A stretch of DNA of 36,187 nucleotides from a bacterium (lineage in GTDB: Bacteria > DUMJ01): NCBI GenBank assembly GCA_014360335.1, contig JACIXS010000130.1, positions 1-36,187 of the forward strand. Direction: 5' to 3'. Below, piece by piece: positions 7,094 through 14,191 of this stretch. The translations under genes and the position numbers were made by a program. Positions within the stretch are counted from its first letter, which is position 1, and every line of letters begins with the position of its first letter. Under the pieces are notes generated by a model. That model did not search any database, was not told the origin of the DNA, and saw only the letters and a program-made list of their open reading frames with translations.

Positions 7094-8098
7094 ATGTTCT
7101 TAAAGGAGATTTTTATCGTCTCTATTCTAGTTCTATGCCTATCTATAAAAGCCAACATAAGCTTTGGGAAAACTCTACCTATACTTCGTGGAGTAAATAT
7201 GGGTAATGCATTAGAAGCTCCTATTGAAGGTCAATGGGGGGTAATAATAAGAGATGAGTATTTTAAATTAATAAAAGAGGCGGGGTTTGACCATGTAAGG
7301 ATACCTGTTAGATGGTCAGCACATGCAGATATAAAACCTCCATATACTATTGATAGTAACTTCTTTAATAGGGTAGACCACGTGGTGAATACCGCTCTAA
7401 AGAACAATCTCTATGTGATTTTAAATATACACCACTACGAAGAGATAATGCAGAGACCAGAACAACATAAAGATAGATTTTTAAAAATCTGGGAACAACT
7501 CTCTAAACATTATAAAGATTACCCTGAAAGATTATGGTTTGAGTTACTCAACGAGCCATGCAATTATCTAAACAGTAGCCTTTGGAATCAGTATCTAAAA
7601 GAGGCTATAGGTATTATAAGAAAGACAAATCCTACAAGAAAAATTGTAGTTGGTCCTACAGATTGGAATAGTATATATAGATTGAACGAGCTAGAGATTC
7701 CTAATGACCCCAATATAGTAGTAACCTTCCACTACTATAATCCATTCCAATTTACACATCAGGGGGCAGAGTGGGTAAACCCTTCTCCTCCAGTTGGGAC
7801 TAAATGGCTTGGGACAACCTTAGAAAAACGAATAATCTCAGGAGAATTAGATATGGCAGTAGAGTGGGCTAAGAAGCATAATAATATACCACTATTCTTA
7901 GGAGAGTTTGGGGCATACAGTAAGGCAGATATGGAATCTAGGGTAAGATGGACATCATTTGTTGCTAGGTCCGCAGAAGAAAGGGGTATTGCCTGGTGCT
8001 ATTGGGAGTTCTGCGCAGGCTTTGGCATATATGACCCTATTAGAGAGGAATGGCGAACACCACTACTCAGAGCTCTTATACCGGCTGTAGAGAAATAG
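7094..8098 (+). CDS. Glycoside hydrolase family 5 (endoglucanase-like), secreted
   Basis: A retaining beta-glycosidase of GH5, the cellulase/mannanase clan A family, predicted to act outside the cell. Residues 1-25 form a signal peptide with a hydrophobic core (IFIVSILVLCLSI). The TIM-barrel landmarks are in order: RGVNMGNALEAP, HVRIPVRW, NIHHYEE, the acid/base E154 in LLNEPC, FHYYNPF, and the nucleophile E271 in LGEFGAY. At 334 residues it is one catalytic domain with no carbohydrate-binding module. The ribosome site GAGGAGGGA precedes the ATG. The substrate is probably a beta-1,4-glucan, but mannan or mixed-linkage glucan is possible. Transcribed alone from 7033-7061; the next gene converges on it. 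Confidence 0.92.
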   Translation: MFLKEIFIVSILVLCLSIKANISFGKTLPILRGVNMGNALEAPIEGQWGVIIRDEYFKLIKEAGFDHVRIPVRWSAHADIKPPYTIDSNFFNRVDHVVNTALKNNLYVILNIHHYEEIMQRPEQHKDRFLKIWEQLSKHYKDYPERLWFELLNEPCNYLNSSLWNQYLKEAIGIIRKTNPTRKIVVGPTDWNSIYRLNELEIPNDPNIVVTFHYYNPFQFTHQGAEWVNPSPPVGTKWLGTTLEKRIISGELDMAVEWAKKHNNIPLFLGEFGAYSKADMESRVRWTSFVARSAEERGIAWCYWEFCAGFGIYDPIREEWRTPLLRALIPAVEK

Positions 8099-8101
8099 AT
8101 A

Positions 8102-8710
8102 CTACTGTATAGGTGTATAGTTTATCTCAGAGCCGACTACAATCCTTCCATCTTCAATAACTAAAACAGGCACAGACTCTATCTTGATCTTTTTTCTACT
8201 TCCATCAGGTAAGCTTACCTCTACAAGTGATTCAAAAGGCTTTGGTCCCGGAAAGGAGAAGGCAATCTGATAAATCTTAGATATATCTACTTCTCCCACC
8301 ACTACTCTTTTACCTAGAACATTAAAGGCAACCTCGAATGCTACCTTCTCCACCTTTATATTAATCTTGTTCTCGTTAGAATCGTATCTAATAGAAACCT
8401 CTCCATAGGCAGGAGTAGAGTAGTTAACAGGTAGACTCTTAAATGACACCGTTACTTCTGCCTGAAAACGTGCCCTTCCAGCAGTTAGAATTATTTTAGG
8501 ATTCTTAACGGTCCAGGTATATTCCCCCTTTATTCCTATAATGCTGAAAGAGTCGGTCTTCTTAACCTCACCTATAGTATCTAAAAATCTATTAAGAGTC
8601 TCCTGACGAATCACTATACTTGCATCAGGCTCACTCCCCCTAGCTAAAGAGAAGCTAGAAAAAAAGACAGTAAGCAAAAAGATACTTAAAATAGCTTTTG
8701 AGATCCTCAT
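8102..8710 (-). CDS. Exported protein of unknown function, beta-rich
   Basis: I do not recognise this family. The 202-residue protein has a clear signal peptide (residues 1-24: basic start, hydrophobic core ending SLARGS), so it is exported. The mature part alternates hydrophobic and polar residues in long beta-strand-like runs, with an early segment (SIVIRQETLNRFLDTI) that recalls lipid-binding tubular domains such as YceB/DUF1439, but the resemblance is weak. It contains no cysteine, so it is not a lipoprotein. TAGGAGGATGAT precedes the ATG. It ends 3 bp from the converging GH5 gene and shares a tightly built divergent promoter region with the peroxiredoxin, which may mean shared control. 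Confidence 0.75.
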   Translation of the reverse strand: MRISKAILSIFLLTVFFSSFSLARGSEPDASIVIRQETLNRFLDTIGEVKKTDSFSIIGIKGEYTWTVKNPKIILTAGRARFQAEVTVSFKSLPVNYSTPAYGEVSIRYDSNENKINIKVEKVAFEVAFNVLGKRVVVGEVDISKIYQIAFSFPGPKPFESLVEVSLPDGSRKKIKIESVPVLVIEDGRIVVGSEINYTPIQ

Positions 8711-8743
8711 ATCATCCTCCTATTTTAAAAGTCCACAAAGGCT

Positions 8744-8771
8744 ATTATAAAGCATAATTAACTCCTGTCAA
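8744..8771 (-). promoter_or_regulatory. Consensus promoter for the exported protein gene
   Basis: On the minus strand TTGACA (8766-8771), a 16-bp spacer and TATAAT (8744-8749) are both perfect consensus, about 33 bp upstream of the ATG. The -35 is one arm of a dyad whose other arm is the -35 of the peroxiredoxin promoter. Confidence 0.75.
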
Positions 8772-8786
8772 GACAAATCCTTGACA
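8766..8786. promoter_or_regulatory. Perfect 7-bp dyad spanning two opposing -35 boxes
   Basis: TGTCAAG (8766-8772), a 7-base spacer and CTTGACA (8780-8786). Each arm contains the -35 of one of the divergent promoters. It may be an operator for a dimeric regulator or simply the product of back-to-back consensus -35 elements. Confidence 0.6.
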
Positions 8787-8809
8787 AGAATAGATACCTA
8801 TGTTAAACT
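8781..8809 (+). promoter_or_regulatory. Promoter for peroxiredoxin
   Basis: TTGACA (8781-8786), a 17-bp spacer and TAAACT (8804-8809) with an extended TGT just before it. It lies about 37 bp before the ATG. Confidence 0.6.
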
Positions 8810-8845
8810 AATTTTAGTTACAAATAATTATTAGGAGGTGACAAC

Positions 8846-9493
8846 ATGGAGGAACAAGCAAAAATTGTTAGTCTACCTAGGCTAAATGAACCTGCTCCTG
8901 ATTTTGAAGCGGTAACTACCCATGGGAAGATAAAACTATCAGACTATAGAGGCAAGTGGGTAATATTGTTTTCTCACCCAGCAGATTTTACACCAGTCTG
9001 TACAACCGAGTTTGTTGCTTTTAGTAAAGCCTATGAAGAGTTTGCAAAGAGAAATACCCAATTGATTGGCCTTAGCATCGATAGTATATACTCTCATTTA
9101 GCTTGGGCACAAAATATTGAGAAGAACTTTGGCATAAAGGTCCCATTTCCCGTTATCGCAGACTTAGATATGAAGGTAGCTACTCTATACGGAATGGTTC
9201 ATCCACAGGCGAGTAGTACTCAGGCGGTAAGAGCGGTATTCATCATTGATGACAAAGGTATTTTAAGAGCTATGATTTATTATCCTTTGACAAACGGAAG
9301 AAATATCCAGGAGATTATAAGACTTCTTGACGCACTACAGACAAGTGATAAACACGGAGTAGCTACCCCAGCGAATTGGATGCCAGGAGACAAAGTAATT
9401 GTCCCTCCACCAAATACTCAAGAAGCTCTAGAAAAGAGACTTAAAGAGGATTACGAGTGTGTAGACTGGTATTTATGTTTTAAGAGCCTATAA
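8846..9493 (+). CDS. Peroxiredoxin, Prx6/thermophile type
   Basis: A thiol peroxidase that reduces hydrogen peroxide and organic hydroperoxides in the cytoplasm. The peroxidatic cysteine is C52 in the hallmark PADFTPVCTTEF. The 215-residue length and long C-terminal extension fit the Prx6 group, and the tail carries two more cysteines, C205 and C211 (YECVDWYLCF), spaced as in the archaeal thermophile enzymes, where one of them resolves C52 across the decamer ring. The start ATG has TTAGGAGGTGA upstream. It is monocistronic: strong promoter before, good terminator after. In an anaerobe it would be a main defence against oxygen exposure; the electron donor is not evident nearby. Confidence 0.95.
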   Translation: MEEQAKIVSLPRLNEPAPDFEAVTTHGKIKLSDYRGKWVILFSHPADFTPVCTTEFVAFSKAYEEFAKRNTQLIGLSIDSIYSHLAWAQNIEKNFGIKVPFPVIADLDMKVATLYGMVHPQASSTQAVRAVFIIDDKGILRAMIYYPLTNGRNIQEIIRLLDALQTSDKHGVATPANWMPGDKVIVPPPNTQEALEKRLKEDYECVDWYLCFKSL

Positions 9494-9545
9494 TAACCCC
9501 CTTAATATATCTCATTCCACTTCTCTCCCTCTACCCTACTTTCTC

Positions 9546-9576
9546 ACCGGGTAACAGGCTTGTTACCCGGTTCTTT
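9546..9576 (+). terminator. Intrinsic terminator after peroxiredoxin
   Basis: ACCGGGTAACA (9546-9556) pairs perfectly with 9561-9571 around a GGCT loop, followed by TCTTT. It is the most GC-rich hairpin in the local intergenic DNA. Confidence 0.85.
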
Positions 9577-9583
9577 AATAAAG

Positions 9584-9612
9584 TTGTCCTTTTTTAAATT
9601 TTATGCTAATAT
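9584..9612 (+). promoter_or_regulatory. Promoter for the small helical protein gene
   Basis: TTGTCC (9584-9589), a 17-bp spacer and TAATAT (9607-9612) with an extended TGC. It lies about 32 bp before the ATG and may also supply transcripts running into the MNT/HEPN remnant and hflX, since no terminator intervenes. Confidence 0.5.
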
Positions 9613-9644
9613 TTAGTTAAAGATGAGAAATTTGGGAGGTTACT

Positions 9645-9851
9645 ATGCCTGACAGTATCAATAGTGTCGATACCCTTCAGATGTCATTAGTGCTCTATGC
9701 TATTAAGAAGGCTCAAAGTTTAGAAGAGGATGCTAGTAATACAGTGATACAGAAGACACTTCAGAAAATGGAAGACTATAATGAGTTTATAAGAGATTTA
9801 GAAAAAGATATATTCCCTTGGCTCGGCAGGAACATAGATACAAGGGCATAA
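9645..9851 (+). CDS. Small helical protein of unknown function
   Basis: A 68-residue acidic, helix-prone protein without signal peptide, membrane segment or cysteines. GGGAGGT lies 4 bases before the ATG and a promoter is visible upstream, so the gene is probably real. The N-terminal half (DTLQMSLVLYAIKKAQSLEE) has the spacing of the YjfB-like putative motility proteins (a Met-Ser early, then V/L-x-x-A-x-x-KKA), but that is a weak resemblance and no flagellar genes are in the window. It precedes the decayed MNT/HEPN module by 7 bp and might alternatively be a leftover of the same accessory unit. Confidence 0.6.
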   Translation: MPDSINSVDTLQMSLVLYAIKKAQSLEEDASNTVIQKTLQKMEDYNEFIRDLEKDIFPWLGRNIDTRA

Positions 9852-9858
9852 ATATAGT

Positions 9859-10194
9859 ATGATCAGAGAATGGTTTAACAAACTAATTAATTTGATTTTT
9901 TAAGAGGCAAAGAGCTACTATGGGGAGAATTTAACCTCTTTTGTAATCTTTGGTTCTTGCGGAAGAGGGACCCCAAATCCTAGCTCTGACATAGATATAC
10001 TTATAATAAAGGATGCTCCTTCTGGAAGAATCAAAAGAGCGAAAGAGTTCTATGAGAATATAGAAAAAAAGATAGAACCTCATATAGAAGAACTAAGAAG
10101 CTACGGAATCAACACCTTTCTCTCTCCAATTATAAGAACAGAAGAAGAGGTTAAATTAGGAAGTTCATTATATAGAGTATTATTTGAAGAGTAA
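9859..10194 (+). pseudogene. Minimal nucleotidyltransferase (MNT domain), interrupted
   Basis: From the ATG at 9859 the frame encodes MIREWFNKLINLIF, hits TAA at 9901-9903, then continues in the same frame with a clear MNT domain. The nucleotidyltransferase signature is intact: FGSCGRGT, then SDIDILII with the paired catalytic Asp residues. It ends at a second TAA (10192-10194) after the segment SPIIRTEEEVKLGSSLYRVL, which looks shorter than usual for the family. MNT proteins pair with HEPN proteins as type VII toxin-antitoxin modules, in which the MNT AMPylates or otherwise neutralises the HEPN RNase. With an early nonsense codon and no start behind it, this copy is very likely dead, unless TAA is read through or the base calls are wrong. 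Confidence 0.75.
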
Positions 10195-10477
10195 GATTAT
10201 TCTGACGTAGTAAGAGAAGCTCAGGAGGTTGTAGAACTATGCACTAAGGCGATGCTTAGATATACAAGGTATAGATGTACCTAAACAGTATTTGGAATAC
10301 AGAGACATATTTCCAGATGAAGTTAGAGAGGAATTACCAAAGATAGCTGAGATATCAAAGTATCTGAGAAAGGAAAGAGAATTTGCCCTTTATGGTGATA
10401 TAGATTTTATTCCCACAGAAGAGTATAATAAAGATGCAGAATTTGTAGTTAAAACTGCAGAAAAACTAATAGTATGA
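10195..10477 (+). pseudogene. HEPN-domain partner, frameshifted and lacking its start
   Basis: Right after the MNT stop, the same frame reads DYSDVVREAQEVVELCTKAMLR, the core helix of a HEPN protein, with no start codon before it. Around 10250-10262 the frame must shift by one base to continue with IQGIDVPKQYLEYRDIFP, then LRKEREFALYGD, both typical of the HEPN C-terminal half, ending at TGA 10475-10477. The N-terminal HEPN helix is missing, as if a deletion joined the end of MNT to the middle of HEPN. Together with the upstream nonsense codon this is a decayed MNT/HEPN pair. The final TGA overlaps the hflX ATG. Confidence 0.72.
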
Positions 10478-12075
10478 TAAAGACCGCTGAAGAGATAAAG
10501 AAGTTATTAACAGCATCCTTAAAGAGAGATGCTAATAGTGAGAGTTTTATAGGTAAAAACTTTATAGAGGAGCTAGCTTCTTCTTCTGTAAGGATTCATA
10601 AGAATATATCTGTCTATCTAACAAGAAAGAAACAGATTTTAGATGTTTTGATAGACTCAGGTTCGAGTAATATTCCCATCTCTGAAAGAAAAGATTCTCT
10701 ATCTAAGGTTTTTTGTATCTCTACAAAATTGGGGAAGGATGCGGTTATAAACGGTATAGAATTAGCTACACTTAAGAATCTGAGGTTAGATTTCTTCGCT
10801 GTTCTCTCTATATCTAAGGATGGAAGGCCTAAAGATATGCAGGTAGCTTTTCTTGATGGAGAAAGATTAGATACCTTTGAGTTGGTTGGACCTTATCCAT
10901 ATGACTATTTCTTTACCTTTGACTTTCTTGAAAAGATATCGGAGATAGAAAAGAAAAGCGAAACTATAGCTTATGAAACAGGAGAAGAGAGAGAAAGAGT
11001 AGTTTTGGTTGATGTAAGAAATGGAAAAGATAAGGCCTTAGAGGATTATCTCTTTGAAGAACTAGAAAGATTGACTGTTACTGCAGGAGGAGAGGTTGTC
11101 TATAAGTTATCCCAAAGGAAGGATTCCCCAGACCCTAGATATTATATAGGTGAAGGAAAGGTAAGAGAACTTGCAGATATCGTCCAGCGGGTATCGGGAA
11201 ATCTTGTTATATTTAACGGAGACCTTTCTCCATCGCAGATAGCGAACTTAGAATCTGTCCTTGGAGTTAGAGTAATTGATAGGACAGACTTAATCCTTGA
11301 TATCTTTGCTAAACATGCAAGGACAAAAGAGGGTAAACTACAGGTAGAGTTAGCTCAGTTAAAACACATATTACCCCGACTTATAGGAAAAGGTAAAGAA
11401 CTCTCCCGGCTTGGTGGAGGAATAGGTACTAGAGGACCAGGAGAAAGAAAACTAGAAACAGATAGGAGACATATAGAGCGTAGGATAGAATTTTTAGAAA
11501 GGGAGATAGAAAGAGTCAAACGTCATAGAGCCCTTATAAGGTCAAATAGGGAGAGGAATAATATACCTGTAGTAACGCTTGTTGGATATACAAATGCAGG
11601 TAAGTCTACCCTTATGAACGCTCTTACACATTCAAATGTATTAGTAGAGGATAAACTCTTTGCTACTTTAGACCCAACAACTAGGATACTGTGGCTTGGA
11701 GATGTAAAAGCACTCTTAACTGATACAGTAGGATTTATACATAAACTCCCACATCATCTAGTAGAAGCCTTTTCCGCAACATTAGAAGAGATAAGATATG
11801 CAGATATTATCCTAAATGTAATAGATGCAAGTGACCCATTCTTCTATGAACATATAAAGGTTGTAGACGAGATGCTAAGGTATCTAGAAGCCTATGATAA
11901 ACCCATAATAAGGGTCTATAATAAGATAGACCTGATAGAGGACAGAAGCGAACTTATCCCTCTTACAGGAGATAAAAGTGTATTTGTCTCTGCTTTAACA
12001 GGAGAAAACCTTGAAGAACTTAGGTCTCTACTTAGTTCGGAAATCCAGGGGCTCTTGACAAATGCAAGTTATTAG
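10474..12075 (+). CDS. hflX: GTPase HflX, long form
   Basis: A ribosome-associated GTPase that splits stalled 70S ribosomes, notably under heat stress. The 533-residue chain has an N-terminal extension (about 1-170) of the kind found in Clostridia-type HflX, then the HflX domain with YYIGEGKV and the glycine-rich GGGIGTRGPGE near 314-324, then the GTPase: P-loop GYTNAGKST (371-379), DTVG (417-420), NKID (483-486) and SALTG (506-510). The ATG overlaps the stop of the HEPN remnant and has no obvious ribosome site, so initiation may depend on coupling to that remnant. Its last codons contain the tRNA promoter. tilS-hpt-ftsH follow, a translation and quality-control neighbourhood. Confidence 0.93.
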   Translation: MIKTAEEIKKLLTASLKRDANSESFIGKNFIEELASSSVRIHKNISVYLTRKKQILDVLIDSGSSNIPISERKDSLSKVFCISTKLGKDAVINGIELATLKNLRLDFFAVLSISKDGRPKDMQVAFLDGERLDTFELVGPYPYDYFFTFDFLEKISEIEKKSETIAYETGEERERVVLVDVRNGKDKALEDYLFEELERLTVTAGGEVVYKLSQRKDSPDPRYYIGEGKVRELADIVQRVSGNLVIFNGDLSPSQIANLESVLGVRVIDRTDLILDIFAKHARTKEGKLQVELAQLKHILPRLIGKGKELSRLGGGIGTRGPGERKLETDRRHIERRIEFLEREIERVKRHRALIRSNRERNNIPVVTLVGYTNAGKSTLMNALTHSNVLVEDKLFATLDPTTRILWLGDVKALLTDTVGFIHKLPHHLVEAFSATLEEIRYADIILNVIDASDPFFYEHIKVVDEMLRYLEAYDKPIIRVYNKIDLIEDRSELIPLTGDKSVFVSALTGENLEELRSLLSSEIQGLLTNASY

Positions 12076-12083
12076 GGTATTAT
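12055..12083 (+). promoter_or_regulatory. Strong promoter for tRNA-fMet/tRNA-Met
   Basis: Consensus TTGACA (12055-12060), exactly 17 bp, then TATTAT (12078-12083). The -35 lies in the last hflX codons. The predicted start is about 7 bases before the mature tRNA-fMet 5' end. It probably also drives tilS, hpt and ftsH. Confidence 0.8.
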
Positions 12084-12096
12084 TTATATTGGAAGA

Positions 12097-12173
<77 letters not shown>

Positions 12174-12181
12174 TTTTTTAT

Positions 12182-12257
12182 GGCGGCATAGCTCAGTTGG
12201 CAGAGCAGGCGGCTCATACCCGCTATGTCCGAGGTTCGAATCCTCGTGCCGCTACCA
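12182..12257 (+). tRNA. Elongator tRNA-Met (CAT)
   Basis: A 76-base tRNA with anticodon CAT and encoded CCA ending at 12257, 8 bases after tRNA-fMet. The acceptor stem closes with a G1-T72 wobble and GGCGG start, as in the Bacillus subtilis elongator tRNA-Met, and 4-69 and 5-68 are G-C rather than the C-G pairs that E. coli TilS prefers. So Met, not lysidine-modified Ile, is the better reading, although tRNA-Ile2 also carries CAT. Confidence 0.9.
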
Positions 12258-12264
12258 ATGTTTG

Positions 12265-13644
12265 ATGGATTTCATAGAAAAAGTCAAGGACTTTATCCAA
12301 AGACATAAACTTATCTCTCCTAAAGATACAATTCTAGTAGGCGTATCTGGAGGACCAGATTCTATGGCTCTTCTTTTTGCATTATCTTCTCTAAAGAAAG
12401 AACTGGATTTTTCTATGGTAGTCTGTTATGTTGACCATAAACTTCGACCAGAAAGTAAAGATGAAGCAATATTTGTCTCCCATACAGCCCAAAAATTAGG
12501 CTTACCTTTTGTCTTGAAAGAGTTAGATATAGATAAAACGAGAAGACAGGGAAGCTTGGAGGAAATTGCAAGAGTTGCTAGATACAAAGCTTTAGAAGAG
12601 GCAAGGATAGAGAGTAATGGAAACAAGATAGCTACCGCCCATCATCTGGATGACCAAGTAGAAACTGTCATTATGCGTATTATAAGAGGAACAAGTATTA
12701 AGGGACTAAAAGGAATTCCGGTCAAAAATGGAAATATTATTAGACCCTTGATGTGCGTATGGAGAAGAGAAATATTAGACTTTTGTAAAGAAAATAGTAT
12801 AAGCTACGTCATAGACAGCTCAAACTTAAGCACTGCCTTTACAAGAAATAAAATAAGGCTAGAGCTCCTACCAAAACTTACAGAATACAATCCAAGAGTA
12901 AAAGAAGCTATACTAAGGATAGCTATTCAAGCAGAAGAATTAGACCAGTTTCTATCACATTTAGAAGAAGACCTTCTAGAGAAATATAGGGTCTCCAGTC
13001 AAGAGTTTTATGTTCCTATAGAAGATATAGATACTTTACCTAATCTCTTAAAGAGAAGAATATTTATGAGGATACTTACTGATATTAGTCCAAAGCCAAA
13101 CGAGATAAGAGAAGAATCTTATAAGATGATTGAATATCTCTTAGATGGTTCTACCGGTCAAAGGTTAGACCTTCCGGGAGGAGCTATAACCTATAGAGAC
13201 CATAATGGGATAAGGATATTAAGAGAAGAACTGGAACATCTACCCGTGTACGAACTTAACGTGCCAGGCATAACTATTATAGATAAGCTAAATAAGAGAG
13301 TGTATATAGAAGTAGTGGAAGATGATAGATATCTAAAAGAGAAACTATCTAATAATCTATATACTTTTTACCTAGATTTTGATAAAATAAAACTGCCGAT
13401 ATACCTTAGAAGTCCTAAAGAGGGCGAAAGATTCTCTCCTTTAGGCCTTAGAGGTAAGAGTAAAAAATTGCAAGATATAATGGTTGATAGAAAGATACCT
13501 AGAGAATATAGAGGTCTATATCCTGTTATAGTTGATAGCAGTGGGGAGATTATATGTATCCCTGAATATACCATTAGTGAGAAGGCAAAGATAACTAATA
13601 ATACAAGGAAAATACTTGTGGTGAGGATTGAAGACTATGAGTAA
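12265..13644 (+). CDS. tilS: tRNA(Ile)-lysidine synthase
   Basis: Attaches lysine to C34 of the CAU anticodon of tRNA-Ile2, switching it from Met to Ile decoding. The PP-loop ATP pyrophosphatase motif SGGPDS is at residues 28-33; VDHKLRPES and HHLDDQVET follow, and TRNKIRLELLPKL marks the end of the catalytic domain. The C-terminal part (from about 360; LRSPKEGERFSPLGL) is the TilS C domain. At 459 residues it is full length. The ATG at 12265 is only 7 bases after the tRNA-Met CCA end, so no ribosome site fits outside the tRNA; a TTG at 12262 is an alternative start. It overlaps hpt by 8 bases, in the common tilS-hpt-ftsH order. Confidence 0.95.
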   Translation: MDFIEKVKDFIQRHKLISPKDTILVGVSGGPDSMALLFALSSLKKELDFSMVVCYVDHKLRPESKDEAIFVSHTAQKLGLPFVLKELDIDKTRRQGSLEEIARVARYKALEEARIESNGNKIATAHHLDDQVETVIMRIIRGTSIKGLKGIPVKNGNIIRPLMCVWRREILDFCKENSISYVIDSSNLSTAFTRNKIRLELLPKLTEYNPRVKEAILRIAIQAEELDQFLSHLEEDLLEKYRVSSQEFYVPIEDIDTLPNLLKRRIFMRILTDISPKPNEIREESYKMIEYLLDGSTGQRLDLPGGAITYRDHNGIRILREELEHLPVYELNVPGITIIDKLNKRVYIEVVEDDRYLKEKLSNNLYTFYLDFDKIKLPIYLRSPKEGERFSPLGLRGKSKKLQDIMVDRKIPREYRGLYPVIVDSSGEIICIPEYTISEKAKITNNTRKILVVRIEDYE

Positions 13645-14191
13645 TATAAGAATTCTCTACTCGCAGGAAGAGATACAGAAAAGGGTAAAAGAATTAGGAG
13701 AAGAGATTACAAGAGCTTATACAGGAAAGGTTCCGCATCTTGTATGCATCCTTAGAGGAGCGGTAATATTTCTCTCTGACCTTATAAGATATATAAACCT
13801 TCCACTCACTATAGACTTTATGGCTGTCTCTAGTTATGGAAGAGGGACAAAGTCTAGTGGTGTTGTAAAGATTATAAAAGACTTAGACGAATCTATAGAG
13901 AATAGAGACGTCCTCATAGTAGAAGATATCATAGATACAGGTCTTACACTTGAACATCTTACTAAGATATTTAAGGCTAGGAATCCGAGAGACTTAAAAG
14001 TATGTGTCCTCTTAGATAAAGAGGCAAGGAGAGTAGTCAATATAAATGTGGACTTTGTGGGATTTAAAGTCCCAGACGAGTTTATAATAGGGTACGGATT
14101 AGACTATAATGGTCTTTACCGTAATTTACCATTTCTTGGTATCTTAGATAATTTAGAGTTTGGAGGCGAAAGTTTTGAGAAGACAGTTTAA
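13637..14191 (+). CDS. hpt: Hypoxanthine phosphoribosyltransferase
   Basis: Salvages hypoxanthine (and often guanine) to IMP/GMP using PRPP, in the cytoplasm. The PRPP-binding signature VLIVEDIIDTGLT is complete, preceded by the PPi loop LRGAVIF and the flexible-loop region SSYGRGTKSSG; FKVPDEFIIGYGLDY near the C-terminus is the purine-binding part. Length 184 is standard. The ATG at 13637 follows GAGG by about 10 bases and overlaps the end of tilS; a TTG three codons earlier is less likely. In Bacillus, HPRT interacts with TilS and regulates ftsH; the same gene order here makes that worth noting, but nothing in the sequence shows it. Confidence 0.96.
   Translation: MSNIRILYSQEEIQKRVKELGEEITRAYTGKVPHLVCILRGAVIFLSDLIRYINLPLTIDFMAVSSYGRGTKSSGVVKIIKDLDESIENRDVLIVEDIIDTGLTLEHLTKIFKARNPRDLKVCVLLDKEARRVVNINVDFVGFKVPDEFIIGYGLDYNGLYRNLPFLGILDNLEFGGESFEKTV

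Noticed and set aside
9859-10477. Programmed frameshift or stop readthrough giving an intact MNT/HEPN protein
   Set aside because: Two in-frame TAA codons and a separate frameshift, with no slippery site or downstream pseudoknot evident, make decay or sequencing error the simpler explanations.
12182-12257. tRNA-Ile2 (CAU, lysidine-modified) instead of tRNA-Met
   Set aside because: Being next to tilS makes this tempting, but the acceptor stem (GGCGG start, G1-T72 wobble) and the anticodon-loop context follow the Bacillus elongator tRNA-Met, and the C-G pairs at 4-69 and 5-68 favoured by E. coli TilS are absent.
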